This document shows positions 6,293 through 14,788 of a stretch of DNA of 51,763 nt, piece after piece. Positions within the stretch are counted from its first letter, which is position 1, and every line of letters starts with the position of its first letter. The translations under genes and the position numbers were made by a program. The notes beneath the pieces were generated by a model, which saw only the letters and a list, made by a program, of their open reading frames with translations, was not told the origin of the DNA and did no database searches. Source of the DNA: Clostridia bacterium (GTDB lineage Bacteria; Bacillota; Clostridia; Christensenellales; Borkfalkiaceae); assembly GCA_017467275.1 (NCBI GenBank), contig JAFTSN010000022.1, positions 1 to 51,763 on the forward strand, in the 5' to 3' direction.

Positions 6293-6820
6293 TTAAAAAT
6301 CGTCGTCGCGACGGTGTTTCTTGCCCGAGCCCGAACGGGGCGTGGGTGCCTCGTCGTCGTCAAAGGAATCGTCATCGTCGTCATCATCGTCATCGTCATC
6401 GGGGGAATAATCGTCCGCAGAGACGTATTCAAAGTCGTCGATGGTATCTTCGATTTCCTCTTCGTCCTCGTCCTCCTCTTCCTCGTCGTCAAACTCCTCG
6501 TCGGGAAGATTGATGCCCAGATCGTCCGTGTCGTCGTCGAGATAAGAACGCCAAGCGTCGTCCTTATCGGGATCGTCCGTTTCTTCCTCCTCGTACTCCG
6601 TCTTTTTCTTGCACTCGTCGCACATCTTCTCGCCCAAGCGCATATAGTTCTCACCGCAGATGGGGCAAAGCTCGGTTTCCTCCGCGGCTTCCTCCTCCTC
6701 GAGATCGTCCGCAAACGTCTTCGCGCCCTGCATCTCCTTGATACAAACCTCGCAGTATTCCTGCTCCTCCTCGTCAATATAATTGAGCTCACAACGAGGA
6801 CACAAAACGTATTTAGCCAT
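6293..6820 (-). CDS. Acidic protein with two N-terminal zinc-binding CxxC pairs
   Basis: 175 aa. Two CxxC...CxxC knuckles are visible: CPRC (7-10) with CEVC (23-26), and CPIC (52-55) with CDEC (69-72), consistent with zinc ribbons. From about residue 75 the protein is almost entirely Asp/Glu, with an 11-Asp run, and it ends in a short basic patch (KKHRRDDDF). Cytoplasmic, probably disordered beyond the zinc domain; such tails can mimic nucleic acid or bind basic proteins. Single gene with its own promoter (6878-6906) and terminator. The ribosome binding site is agggagaaatac. I recognise no characterised family. Confidence 0.75.
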   Translation of the reverse strand: MAKYVLCPRCELNYIDEEEQEYCEVCIKEMQGAKTFADDLEEEEAAEETELCPICGENYMRLGEKMCDECKKKTEYEEEETDDPDKDDAWRSYLDDDTDDLGINLPDEEFDDEEEEDEDEEEIEDTIDDFEYVSADDYSPDDDDDDDDDDDSFDDDEAPTPRSGSGKKHRRDDDF

Positions 6821-6877
6821 GTATTTCTCCCTTTTCTTATATTTCCTTGCGGCTTCCCACCGCAGTCATTTTGCTAT

Positions 6878-6906
6878 ATTATATTAGTATTTTCCAAGTT
6901 TGTAAA
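6878..6906 (-). promoter_or_regulatory. Promoter of acidic zinc-ribbon gene
   Basis: Minus strand TTTACA (6901-6906), 17 nt, TATAAT (6878-6883). Confidence 0.75.
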
Positions 6907-7014
6907 CTGTTTTTCATGCCTTTTATTCAAATTCCCAAAAAATTTTTCAAACAGCGTTAAAAAACCATACCCCGCCATGAAACGTCCCTGTTTTTTCCAC
7001 GCCTCAACGCAAAA

Positions 7015-7045
7015 AGAAAACCGTTTAGAAAACGGTTTTCCTTTT
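7015..7045 (-). terminator. Terminator of large lipoprotein gene
   Basis: GAAAACCGTTT / AAACGGTTTTC, 11-bp stem with 3-nt loop, then TTTTTG on the minus strand, 15 nt after the gene's stop. Confidence 0.8.
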
Positions 7046-7059
7046 GGTGTTTTCATGCA

Positions 7060-9504
7060 TTATTGTTCTGTGTTTTCCGTCGTTTCAGCAGGCGTTTCTT
7101 CCACAGGTGCCACAGGAGCTTCTTCCACGGGAGCTTCTTCAGTCGCCTCTGTTTCAACCGCTTCAACCGACGTTTCCTCGACCGTCTCGCTTTCCTCCGC
7201 CGTCTCAGTCGTCTCGACCGTTTCCTCGTCGTCTGCATAGACGTCGATGGATTTATCGTCCGTCGTATCGATCTTAGGCTTACGAATAGCCGTTGCTTCT
7301 CTGTCGGCAGCGAGCTTTGCTTTCTTCTTAAGGTGGATCACGACGGGAACGGTGATCGCCGCCGCAACCGCCAGCACACCCGCAACAATCCCGACAACCA
7401 ACCACGCCGTCTTGGAGTTATCCTCTGCCTCCGCTTCCGCAGGCAACGGCTCGATATAGTCTGCCGATCTCCAAACCGCTTCAATCTCTTTCTTATCCGC
7501 ATCCGTCATAACGCCGAGCAGATTGGTATAATAGCTCTCCACGCCGTAATACTTGGACGTATCGTTGGCGTCGTAACCGAACATCGCCGTATAATCGTTC
7601 GCGTCCTCATTCTCGCTCTTGGTGTGCGTCGTGAACGCCTTAAACTCGTTGATCGAATACTCGTCGTAACGGTAGTGCTCCTTATAGCCTTTGGCTTTTG
7701 CTTCGGCGATAAACTCGTCGTAAGCCGTCGTTTCGCCCGTACGGAAGTAATACTTAAGCGCTTTCTGCAACGCCGCGTGATCACTCGAGAATTCGTCGAT
7801 ATACTTATTGACCTCTTCGTATTTCTCGTTGAACTCCTTGAGCTCTTTCGTCGTCATGAGCCCGTTCGCACCGTTCATATCCACCGTGTAGACGTAGTTA
7901 TACGTCTTGGATCCAAACGCCTTCGCATTACTATAGAACAGAATGTTTTCAATCATTTCGGGCTTGTACCAAGCGGAATTCCAATCGACGTCGAGAATGG
8001 TCAAAGCCTCAAACTTCTCGTCCGTGACAGGCGCGTCGTAATCCCCCTTGCTCCCCGTATAATCCACACGGGAAAGATTGTTGCCGTTAGAACCCGCCGC
8101 ATAATAATAGAGGTAGGTCCCGTCCGTATCTAAAAGCGTGACGCTCGTTGCAGAGGGAACAATCCAGAACTTCTCTTTAACGCTGCCTTCCGTCTCCGCG
8201 CCGCCTTTGGCATTCGTTTCGACTTTATAGATTCTGTTCGCCGTCGTGTCGGCATAGATATAGGAGTGCGTACGCACGCCGCTCTCTTCCTTAACCTCGA
8301 AGATTGCCGAAGAGGAAGCTTCAGTCGTATTGAGCGCAACAACGTCGATCTCCGTGCTCGAATTCCCCGCGACGGACTTCCAGCCTTCCGCGTTCTTCAC
8401 GCTATCCGCAAGATAATAGAGCTTGGTGTTCTCCGTATCCGACGACGTTGCGTTCGCGTCCGTACGGGTGTAATAAACGCCGCCGTTTTGATAGCTCTGC
8501 ACCGCATAGGTGTAGCCGTGAGGCGCCTTGGGGGCGGTGTCGTCGTCGTTGAAAACGGTGTCCTTATACGCTTCGCCGTAACCTCTACCGTCCAGCACGA
8601 GCTTACCCAAATTCACGTAGGGATAAGTCGTGTAATCGTCCGCCTTAAAGCCGTCGACGTTATCCTCGAGATACGCTTTATCGAACTCATAGCTCTTATA
8701 GCCCTTGACCTCGTAGCCCGCCTTGCCGCCGCTTACCTTAACCGTTGCCGTCGCGTCTGCCGTGACGGAATAGAGCTGGTTATATTTCACGGTGTAGGAG
8801 TTCGCGGTGTCGATATCCTGCGTGACCCCCATCGTGTAGTAAACCTCTGCGCTCACGGAATCGGAGGAATCGAAATAGTAGGTCTCCGCGCCCTCCACAA
8901 GCAGGGTGTTCTTCCCCGTTGCGGTGTTGAGCGAATAGAGCGAGGTACCGTCAACGTACATGAGATAAACGGTTTTCCCCACCTCCACGTAACGGTATGC
9001 AATGCTGTTGGATTCCGAACGGTAGAAATACTCCTTAATCTCTTTCTCCGTGGAGGAGCCGTCGAGCTTGGCACGCTTGAAGTTCAGCTTTTCGTTGCTG
9101 ATCGAGCCGTCGAACTCTTTTTCCGTCGTGGGCGAAGCAAAATATACGTAATCGCCGTAGATATAAACGCCGCCGTCGTCGTGATTTTGCGAAACGAATA
9201 GCGCGGGAACAACCGTCTCCGCCTTAGCATAATTCTTCGCCTTGAGATCGGCTTTGGAAATACGCATCAACGCGCCCTTTTCCACTTTGCCGTAGGTGTT
9301 CTTCGCCGTGTATTCCTCGCTGCCGTTGATAAAATAAACGTACTCGCCCTTGGTAACGACGAAACCGCCGTTGGAATCAACGTTCCCAGAAATATCTCCC
9401 GCGAGCTTTTTGGGCGTATATCCGCCCGAGCAGCCTGCCGCCGTCGCGCCAATAAGAAGCGCGGCAACAAGCGTGCCTGTCAGTTTTTTGAATGTATCCC
9501 TCAT
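7060..9504 (-). CDS. Large lipoprotein with C-terminal membrane segment (possible DUF5050-like propeller)
   Basis: 814 aa from ATG 9504 (AAGGAG 9 nt upstream; an upstream in-frame start lacks this and would spoil the signal peptide). Lipoprotein signal peptide ends at GATAAGC, so the N-terminus is probably lipidated outside the membrane. The ectodomain has repeated strands such as GEYVYFINGSEE, GDYVYFASP, GTYLYYYAAGSNG and TKLYYLADS, the rhythm of DUF5050-like beta-propellers. A membrane span (AWLVVGIVAGVLAVAAAI) near residue 720 is followed by a basic stop and a long Thr/Glu/Val/Pro-rich tail that would face the cytoplasm. Anchoring at both ends is unusual. Function unknown; single gene. Confidence 0.8.
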   Translation of the reverse strand: MRDTFKKLTGTLVAALLIGATAAGCSGGYTPKKLAGDISGNVDSNGGFVVTKGEYVYFINGSEEYTAKNTYGKVEKGALMRISKADLKAKNYAKAETVVPALFVSQNHDDGGVYIYGDYVYFASPTTEKEFDGSISNEKLNFKRAKLDGSSTEKEIKEYFYRSESNSIAYRYVEVGKTVYLMYVDGTSLYSLNTATGKNTLLVEGAETYYFDSSDSVSAEVYYTMGVTQDIDTANSYTVKYNQLYSVTADATATVKVSGGKAGYEVKGYKSYEFDKAYLEDNVDGFKADDYTTYPYVNLGKLVLDGRGYGEAYKDTVFNDDDTAPKAPHGYTYAVQSYQNGGVYYTRTDANATSSDTENTKLYYLADSVKNAEGWKSVAGNSSTEIDVVALNTTEASSSAIFEVKEESGVRTHSYIYADTTANRIYKVETNAKGGAETEGSVKEKFWIVPSATSVTLLDTDGTYLYYYAAGSNGNNLSRVDYTGSKGDYDAPVTDEKFEALTILDVDWNSAWYKPEMIENILFYSNAKAFGSKTYNYVYTVDMNGANGLMTTKELKEFNEKYEEVNKYIDEFSSDHAALQKALKYYFRTGETTAYDEFIAEAKAKGYKEHYRYDEYSINEFKAFTTHTKSENEDANDYTAMFGYDANDTSKYYGVESYYTNLLGVMTDADKKEIEAVWRSADYIEPLPAEAEAEDNSKTAWLVVGIVAGVLAVAAAITVPVVIHLKKKAKLAADREATAIRKPKIDTTDDKSIDVYADDEETVETTETAEESETVEETSVEAVETEATEEAPVEEAPVAPVEETPAETTENTEQ

Positions 9505-9672
9505 TGTTAAGGACTCCTTGAAAATTACGCGGATTTCGGAAATAACGTGCATTTACCGACAATACCAACGCATATTCTATTATATCTCAATTCGTCAATT
9601 AAAGCAAACAAAAACGCCGCGTTTTTTGCGTTTTTCCGTGAAAAATTATGAAAAAAGGAAAAAAATATCGCC

Positions 9673-9951
9673 ATGGAAAACTTTGGACTCCTTTCCCTCC
9701 TGCGTTCCGCCCTCTTTAAAGATACGTCCGCCGAGCAAAACGGAGGTCTTGAAACGGAAAAAAATCTCCTTTCCGCCCTCTCCTCCCTCCTGCCTAAAGA
9801 CGGCGGCGAAGCCCCTGCGCCCCCGCCGAAAGCTCAAGACCCCCCGCCTAGCGGTGCCCCCACGAGGGAGAGTGCCCCCAACGCCTTTCTCTCGCTCATG
9901 GAACGGCACGAGCGGACGTCGAAGAAGCTCGATGAACAAAAAAAGCGTTAA
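9673..9951 (+). CDS. Small hypothetical protein
   Basis: 92 aa beginning MENFGLLSLLRSALF, with a hydrophobic helix at the N-terminus, a Pro/Ala-rich linker (about 46-68) and a Lys/Glu-rich C-terminal helix (NAFLSLMERHERTSKKL). The ribosome binding site is weak (aaaaaggaaaaaa). It runs opposite to its neighbours and shares a bidirectional terminator with rpsI. The minus strand is also open here (9646-9960) but has lower-complexity composition and no ribosome binding site. I recognise no family; moderately likely to be real. Confidence 0.5.
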   Translation: MENFGLLSLLRSALFKDTSAEQNGGLETEKNLLSALSSLLPKDGGEAPAPPPKAQDPPPSGAPTRESAPNAFLSLMERHERTSKKLDEQKKR

Positions 9952-9962
9952 CCTTTCCAAGC

Positions 9963-9996
9963 AAAAAACCCGACGGCAATAAACCGTCGGATTTTT
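9963..9996. terminator. Bidirectional terminator (9673 gene / rpsI)
   Basis: CCGACGG (9970-9976) / CCGTCGG (9984-9990) flanked by A-run on the left and ATTTTTG on the right. Confidence 0.8.
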
Positions 9997-10017
9997 GAAT
10001 ACATTGTTTTGAAGAAA

Positions 10018-10431
10018 TTATCTCTTCGAGAACTGAGGCGCACGACGCGCTTTCTTGAGACCGTACTTCTTTCTTTCCTTGGCGCGAGGGTCGCGGGTAA
10101 GGAAACCAGCCTTTTTAAGGACGGGACGGCAATCAGGCTCCGCTTCAAGGAGTGCACGAGCCACGCCGAGACGGATAGCGCCCGCCTGACCGGTGTAGCC
10201 GCCGCCGACAACGTTCACGAAAATATCGTACTTCGTTTCCACTTCCAAAGCTACGAGGGGCTGCTTCACGATATACTGAAGAGTGCCCTGAGGGAAATAG
10301 TCCTCAAAAGTTCTGTCGTTAATAACGATGGTGCCAGTCCCTGCGGGAATGAGACGCACGCGGGCAATCGCCTTTTTTCTTCTGCCCGTTCCCCAGAATT
10401 GAAGCTTCTTTTTCAAATTTGTCTTAGCCAT
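10018..10431 (-). CDS. rpsI: 30S ribosomal protein S9 (uS9)
   Basis: 137 aa with the uS9 signatures [14 protein letters not shown] near the N-terminus, [19 protein letters not shown] in the middle, and the basic C-terminal tail [12 protein letters not shown] that reaches the P-site tRNA. Normal length. It follows rplM by 15 nt in the universal rplM-rpsI operon. Start ATG with AAGGAGAGGAAAGAATT upstream. Confidence 0.99.
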   Translation of the reverse strand: MAKTNLKKKLQFWGTGRRKKAIARVRLIPAGTGTIVINDRTFEDYFPQGTLQYIVKQPLVALEVETKYDIFVNVVGGGYTGQAGAIRLGVARALLEAEPDCRPVLKKAGFLTRDPRAKERKKYGLKKARRAPQFSKR

Positions 10432-10446
10432 AATTCTTTCCTCTCC

Positions 10447-10884
10447 TTAATCCACTTTGAGCTCTTCGGGCTTCTGTGCCGCATGGTTATGCTCCGCACC
10501 CTTATACACTCTGAGCTTTTTGATCATTGCTCTGCCGAGGCTGTTTTTGGGAAGCATACCGCGAACGGCTTCATAAACGGCAAGGTCGCTCTTTTCCGCA
10601 AGCATCTTCTTATAGGACACTTCCTTCAAGCCGCCGATATAGCCGGTGTGATATCTGTAAAATTTATTTTCCGTCTTCTTACCCGTAAGCACGACTTTGT
10701 CGGTGTTGATCACGATGACGAAATCGCCGGTGTCGACGTTGGGGGTAAAGGTGGGCTTATGCTTACCGCGAAGCACATGCGCCACACGGGTCGCCAAACG
10801 GCCGAGGGGCAACCCTGCCGCATCAACGACGTACCATTTTCTTTCAACCGTTTGGGCGTTTGCCATATAGGTCTTCATATTCAT
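10447..10884 (-). CDS. rplM: 50S ribosomal protein L13 (uL13)
   Basis: 145 aa with the uL13 pattern: [59 protein letters not shown]. Normal length. First gene of the rplM-rpsI operon; start ATG 10884 with AAGGAGTAAC upstream (an ATG two codons later is also possible). Transcribed from a consensus promoter at 11008-11036 with a ~115-nt leader. Confidence 0.99.
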   Translation of the reverse strand: MNMKTYMANAQTVERKWYVVDAAGLPLGRLATRVAHVLRGKHKPTFTPNVDTGDFVIVINTDKVVLTGKKTENKFYRYHTGYIGGLKEVSYKKMLAEKSDLAVYEAVRGMLPKNSLGRAMIKKLRVYKGAEHNHAAQKPEELKVD

Positions 10885-11001
10885 GTTACTCCTTGTTCGT
10901 GTGTATTTTCAATAATGGTGGCAATGCCGAACAAAAGCAAGAAACGTGCGCCTTTCATTAACGGGGAAAAGCGGTGCAATCCCTCTCTTTTTTCAACTTG
11001 C
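10885..11001 (-). promoter_or_regulatory. rplM 5' leader, possible L13-type autoregulatory leader
   Basis: The predicted transcript starts near 11001, giving ~115 nt before rplM. Firmicutes carry an L13 leader RNA in this position; I can see the position and length but cannot confirm the fold by eye. An open frame on this strand here is not convincing as a gene. Confidence 0.35.
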
Positions 11002-11007
11002 CTACTA

Positions 11008-11036
11008 ATTGTATTATTATTCCGAAATTCTGTCAA
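11008..11036 (-). promoter_or_regulatory. rplM-rpsI promoter
   Basis: Minus strand TTGACA (11031-11036), 17 nt, TACAAT (11008-11013): strong sigma-A promoter. Confidence 0.85.
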
Positions 11037-11248
11037 GCTGTTTTGAGTCGTGTTTTTCAAATTTTTCAGGAATTTTTTTATTTTTTTCAAAAAAAGCCCT
11101 TTTCGCGTGTTTTTTCACGGATAAATACCCGAACCTGCCCTTCCTCCTATATATTATAAAGGTATGAACGTCCTTTATATAAATAAACGGACACGCACGG
11201 GTAAGAAGCTCCGTCGAGCAGAAAATCGCTCTATTTTGCGCAAAACAC

Positions 11249-11277
11249 TTTACAAACGCAAATAAAACTGTTATAAT
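11249..11277 (+). promoter_or_regulatory. Promoter of the Wzz/BY-kinase operon
   Basis: TTTACA (11249-11254), 17 nt, TATAAT (11272-11277), 51 nt upstream of the first gene. The stretch 11091-11248 between the two divergent promoters shows no gene. Confidence 0.75.
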
Positions 11278-11328
11278 AATTTAATGGAAATATATTTCCG
11301 CTTAAAATAAAGCAATAAGGGAGAAGTC

Positions 11329-12153
11329 ATGCAAGAAAACACCCCCAAAAAGGATTTGGGCTTTGCCGACGTTATTAGGATCCTGTTCTCCAAGATCGTC
11401 CTCCTTTTGATCGTCACGGTTGCGACGGCGATCGTCGGTGCGCTTTCCTCTTTTGTGTTCTCAAAGGTTAAAGTCAACTACGGCGCATCGGTCAAATACG
11501 ATATTTCCGTCTGTCAATACCGAGCCAGCGATCCAAGCTCGATCGAGCGCAAGGAGAATCTCTCGTTTGAGGAGCGTAATCTTATGGAGATCGTGGACGA
11601 GCTGTCCTCGGGCGCTTTCAACGTCTCGCTCATGGCGCAGCTGAAAAACCCCGTGGTCACCGACCCCGAATCCCCCGATTTTAACGCAAAAGCCTTCGAC
11701 ACCGCGTTCCGTAAATTCAACAAATACGTGACGTATTCCTACGATTCCTCGAAAAACGGCAACGCAATCATTGTGAACGTCTCCGTTCCCAAGAACGAGG
11801 CTCTTGCCAAAGATATCCTCGCCCTTGTCAAAAAGGACGTTCCCGCCTACGTTGCGGAAAATATCACCGTTCCCCTCCCCGACGAGAAAGTGACGGAGGT
11901 TAAGGACGGGAACACCGCAATCGTCGATTGGATTCGCTACACGGCGGCGTGTGAGGAGATCAGCCATTCCTATTGCCACGCACTCAATTCCCACAAGACG
12001 ACCTCCAAAGCCGTGCAATGGGGCTTAATCGCAGGCGTTGCGGGACTTATCGTGGGTTGCCTCGTCGTCCTGATCGGCTATAAGCCCAAGACGGACGAAG
12101 AAAAAACGCCCGAATTAAACAAAGAAGAAACGCCCGAAACGGACGAAAAATAA
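11329..12153 (+). CDS. Wzz-like polysaccharide co-polymerase / kinase modulator, paralogue 1
   Basis: 274 aa with two membrane segments bracketing an extracellular region: residues about 24-45 (IVLLLIVTVATAIVGALSSF) and about 227-248 (WGLIAGVAGLIVGCLVVLIG). This is the chain-length determinant (Wzz) topology seen in CapA/YveK-type modulators. The cytoplasmic tail is a short acidic repeat (PELNKEETPETDEK) and lacks the GVIPR-type kinase-activating segment that paralogue 2 has. It is first in a three-gene operon ending in a BY-kinase. Start ATG 11329 with AGGGAGAAGTC. Confidence 0.8.
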   Translation: MQENTPKKDLGFADVIRILFSKIVLLLIVTVATAIVGALSSFVFSKVKVNYGASVKYDISVCQYRASDPSSIERKENLSFEERNLMEIVDELSSGAFNVSLMAQLKNPVVTDPESPDFNAKAFDTAFRKFNKYVTYSYDSSKNGNAIIVNVSVPKNEALAKDILALVKKDVPAYVAENITVPLPDEKVTEVKDGNTAIVDWIRYTAACEEISHSYCHALNSHKTTSKAVQWGLIAGVAGLIVGCLVVLIGYKPKTDEEKTPELNKEETPETDEK

Positions 12154-12182
12154 AAAATCTTTACGAACAATAAGGAGTTATT

Positions 12183-12971
12183 ATGGAAAGACAAGACCAG
12201 AACGAAATTGACCTTTCTCACGTTTTCCGCGTGATTTTGAAACGTCTTTGGATCGTGATCGTCGCAACCGTCGCGGCTGCGATCGTCGGCGGCGTATTCG
12301 GCTACGTGCGCTATCACGACAAAAACTACTACGGCACGACCATCACCTACGACGTTTCGATCGTCTCCTACGTAGACGGCAATCAGCAGAACGGCACCAA
12401 CTATTCCTACACGGATAAGCACATGACCCGTATGACCGAGCTTTTGAGCGAGGACCTCTTCATGGAGGAGCTCATGAGCGGGATCGACGGCGCACCCAAG
12501 CGCGACGAAGCGGGCTTCGGCGCCTACGTTTCGGCACTCAAGAGCGCGCTGCACTTCTCCTATAACGAGGAGAACTTCAACGGTCTCTACGTGACGATTC
12601 GCGTGCTCAACAACGAAAAATTCGCAAACACCCTTTTAAAACGGGTGGAGGAGGAGGTTCCCCTCTACGTGCAGGAGCACATGATCATTCCCACCTCGGG
12701 CGACACGACGAAATATCAGACGACCTGCGAGGAACAGTCCATCGCAACGATCGGACTGATGAACGGCGGTCAAACGAGAAGAGAGGCGGTCAAATTCGCG
12801 CTCATTTTAGGGGCGGCGGCATTCGTCATCTCCTGCATCGCGGTCGTGATCGCAGACAGCACGGATAAGAGATTGCGCAACTACGAGAAATTCTCCGAAC
12901 GCTACGGTATAACCGTCCTCGGCGTGATTCCCCGCTTGAACGAAAACACGGAAACGGAGGTGCAGAAATGA
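12183..12971 (+). CDS. Wzz-like modulator of BY-kinase, paralogue 2
   Basis: 262 aa, same two-span topology as its upstream neighbour: membrane segments at about 19-40 (IVIVATVAAAIVGGVFGYV) and about 203-223 (FALILGAAAFVISCIAVVIA). The cytoplasmic C-terminus contains YGITVLGVIPRLNE, the juxtamembrane segment that in Firmicute CapA/YveK proteins binds and activates the partner tyrosine kinase. It overlaps the kinase gene by 4 nt (ATGA). Role: sets polymer length or export together with the kinase, at the membrane. Confidence 0.85.
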   Translation: MERQDQNEIDLSHVFRVILKRLWIVIVATVAAAIVGGVFGYVRYHDKNYYGTTITYDVSIVSYVDGNQQNGTNYSYTDKHMTRMTELLSEDLFMEELMSGIDGAPKRDEAGFGAYVSALKSALHFSYNEENFNGLYVTIRVLNNEKFANTLLKRVEEEVPLYVQEHMIIPTSGDTTKYQTTCEEQSIATIGLMNGGQTRREAVKFALILGAAAFVISCIAVVIADSTDKRLRNYEKFSERYGITVLGVIPRLNENTETEVQK

Positions 12972-13720
12972 TTAACTTTTTCAAAAAACTTTCCAAGAAA
13001 TCCTTTGACCCTTCACTGGAAAACGCCCTCCCCACGCTCCTTGACGAAAACGCGCCTTTCCGCGTGAAAGAGGCGTTCCGTAATCTCAAAGTCGTATTGA
13101 CCGTCACGACCCCCAAAAACGAGGGCGGCGCGGCAATCACGGTCACCTCGTCTTGGCCCGCAGAGGGCAAATCGACAATTGCGGTCAACTCCGCGGTTAT
13201 GTTCACGAAATCGAACGCAAAGGTCGTTCTCGTCGACGCAGATCTTCGCCGCGGCAAGCTCGCCAAGCTGTTCTCGGAAAAATCCAAACCGGGCTTGAGC
13301 GATTATATCGTCGGCGACGTGGAATATAGTGATATTATCCGTCCCGTTGCGGCATATCCCGGGCTTTCCTATATCGCCCGCGGCACCAAGACGGACGCCG
13401 CCTACGAGCTTCTCGAGAGCCAAAAAATGAAAGACCTTATCAAGAAGCTCAAAGCGGAATACGACTACGTTATTATCGACACCCCGCCCCTGCTTTCGGT
13501 TTCCGACGCGCTTGCAATCGCCCCCGAAACGGACGGCACGGTGCTCGTTGCACGCCATAAGTTCACAAACGAAAAGGACATCGAGGAGTCCATCGATCTT
13601 TTGAAATACTTCAAAGCGAACGTGCTCGGCGTCGCAGTCAACGACCACGTTGAGGATAAGCTCTCCCGTAAGCACAAATCGGGACTCTACTATTATTACT
13701 CCGACTACACGGCGAAATAA
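12968..13720 (+). CDS. BY-family protein tyrosine kinase (CapB/CpsD-type)
   Basis: 250 aa, cytoplasmic. Walker A near residue 60-67 (PAEGKST), Walker A' VVLVDADLR, Walker B YVIIDTPPLLSVSDA, and a C-terminal tyrosine cluster YYYYSDY that would be autophosphorylated. Together with the membrane modulator encoded immediately upstream it forms the two-part Firmicute kinase that controls capsule or exopolysaccharide synthesis. No glycosyltransferase, flippase or polymerase genes lie beside it, so its target locus is elsewhere. Start ATG overlaps the upstream stop; GGAGGTGCAGA precedes it. Confidence 0.93.
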   Translation: MINFFKKLSKKSFDPSLENALPTLLDENAPFRVKEAFRNLKVVLTVTTPKNEGGAAITVTSSWPAEGKSTIAVNSAVMFTKSNAKVVLVDADLRRGKLAKLFSEKSKPGLSDYIVGDVEYSDIIRPVAAYPGLSYIARGTKTDAAYELLESQKMKDLIKKLKAEYDYVIIDTPPLLSVSDALAIAPETDGTVLVARHKFTNEKDIEESIDLLKYFKANVLGVAVNDHVEDKLSRKHKSGLYYYYSDYTAK

Positions 13721-13734
13721 TCTCCTTAAATTTA

Positions 13735-13773
13735 AAAAACACTCTTCCGAAACAACTCGGAAGAGTGTTTTTA
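13735..13773. terminator. Terminator after BY-kinase operon
   Basis: AAACACTCTTCCGA / TCGGAAGAGTGTTT, 14-bp stem with 6-nt loop, then TTATTTG. Confidence 0.9.
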
Positions 13774-13827
13774 TTTGCAATCAAAAGCCCGACGCAAATC
13801 AACGCCCCCAAAGGCTGTCAGCCGTTC

Positions 13828-14778
13828 TCAATCACCCTTTGCCTCTTGATCCTTTTTGCGCTGATAGCGCACCAAAAGGTAAGAGCCCACCGCCCCAAGC
13901 GCAAACAGAACGATTCCGAGCACAAGCTCCAAGCCGTCCACGCCGTTTTTCGCCCAATCGCGGTACACCGCGAAAATCTCGGGGTTATAGAACATGGTCA
14001 CAATCGACCCAAGCGACAGCCCCACGATCATGGAATACGCCGTATGCCGCGCCTTATTAAACACCGTCGTCAGCAGTTTGGAGAATGTGAACAGCCCCAA
14101 CAGGAACCCGATCCCCAGCCCCGCATACACCGCGAAAATCGCAGGCGTCGCACGCCAAAACGTCATACTCACGCTTCCCATCAGCGCGGTAAACCAACCC
14201 ACCGACATCAAAATCGCGCTTGCACTCAAGCCGGGCACGATCTGCGTCACGCCGACGGCGTAACCGATCGGAAGCGCGAGAACCACCTGCCACCATTCAA
14301 CCCGATCAAACAGCCCCTCGCTCCCGCCTTTTGCAGACAGAACCACAGACGCCACGCCGATTAAAATGGGAATGAGTACGCCGACAAAAAAGAGTACGAC
14401 CCGTTTCGTCGTCCGCTCCGCGCCCTTAATTTCGTCCTTGACGGCGGGGAACGCACCGCTCATTAAGCCCGCAAACAGCCCCACGACGGCAAACGGCAGC
14501 CATTCAAGCAGCTTTTTGACCGTGATAAACCCGAACAGGAGCCCCACGAGGATCCCAAGTCCAATCGGGAGCAGAAAGGTGAAGCATTTTTTAAACCGCT
14601 TGAAAAGATTCCCGATCGCGTAGAGAAATTGATCGTAGAGCTTGAAAATAATCGCGACTGTCGAGCCGCTGATGCCCGGCACAATCACGGCAAGCCCCAC
14701 GAAAAAGCCCAAAAGCGCACTTTTGCACCACGTCTTTTTATTATATTGTATCAATGCGAGCTCAAGATCGTTTTCCAT
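13828..14778 (-). CDS. DUF368 membrane protein, probable undecaprenyl-phosphate transporter (PopT family)
   Basis: 316 aa, about eight to ten hydrophobic spans. The family hallmark is visible at 22-50: GFFVGLAVIVPGISGSTVAI with the repeated PG(I/L)S motif, and a second copy TQIVPGLSASAILMSVGW near residue 200, reflecting the inverted-repeat fold. DUF368 proteins have been shown in other bacteria (PopT) to recycle undecaprenyl phosphate across the membrane for wall and capsule synthesis; assignment here is by family. Second gene of a vanZ-DUF368 pair with a 10-nt gap. The C-terminal tail is basic (RYQRKKDQEAKGD). Confidence 0.88.
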   Translation of the reverse strand: MENDLELALIQYNKKTWCKSALLGFFVGLAVIVPGISGSTVAIIFKLYDQFLYAIGNLFKRFKKCFTFLLPIGLGILVGLLFGFITVKKLLEWLPFAVVGLFAGLMSGAFPAVKDEIKGAERTTKRVVLFFVGVLIPILIGVASVVLSAKGGSEGLFDRVEWWQVVLALPIGYAVGVTQIVPGLSASAILMSVGWFTALMGSVSMTFWRATPAIFAVYAGLGIGFLLGLFTFSKLLTTVFNKARHTAYSMIVGLSLGSIVTMFYNPEIFAVYRDWAKNGVDGLELVLGIVLFALGAVGSYLLVRYQRKKDQEAKGD

Positions 14779-14788
14779 ACGTCAATCC

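Noticed and set aside
6314-7240. Long open frame on the plus strand (308 codons)
   Set aside because: Antisense shadow of the acidic zinc-ribbon and lipoprotein genes; its Val/Leu/Ile runs come from complementing Asp/Glu codons, and it crosses a terminator and promoter.
8266-9201. Long open frame on the plus strand within the lipoprotein gene
   Set aside because: Antisense shadow with Arg/Val-rich composition and no ribosome binding site.
9646-9960. Minus-strand open frame opposite the 92-aa gene
   Set aside because: Gly/Arg-rich shadow composition and no ribosome binding site; the plus-strand frame was preferred, with modest confidence.
10009-11046. 345-codon open frame over rpsI and rplM
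   Set aside because: Antisense to two certain ribosomal protein genes.
13013-13780. Minus-strand open frame across the BY-kinase
   Set aside because: Antisense shadow; the plus-strand frame has all kinase motifs.
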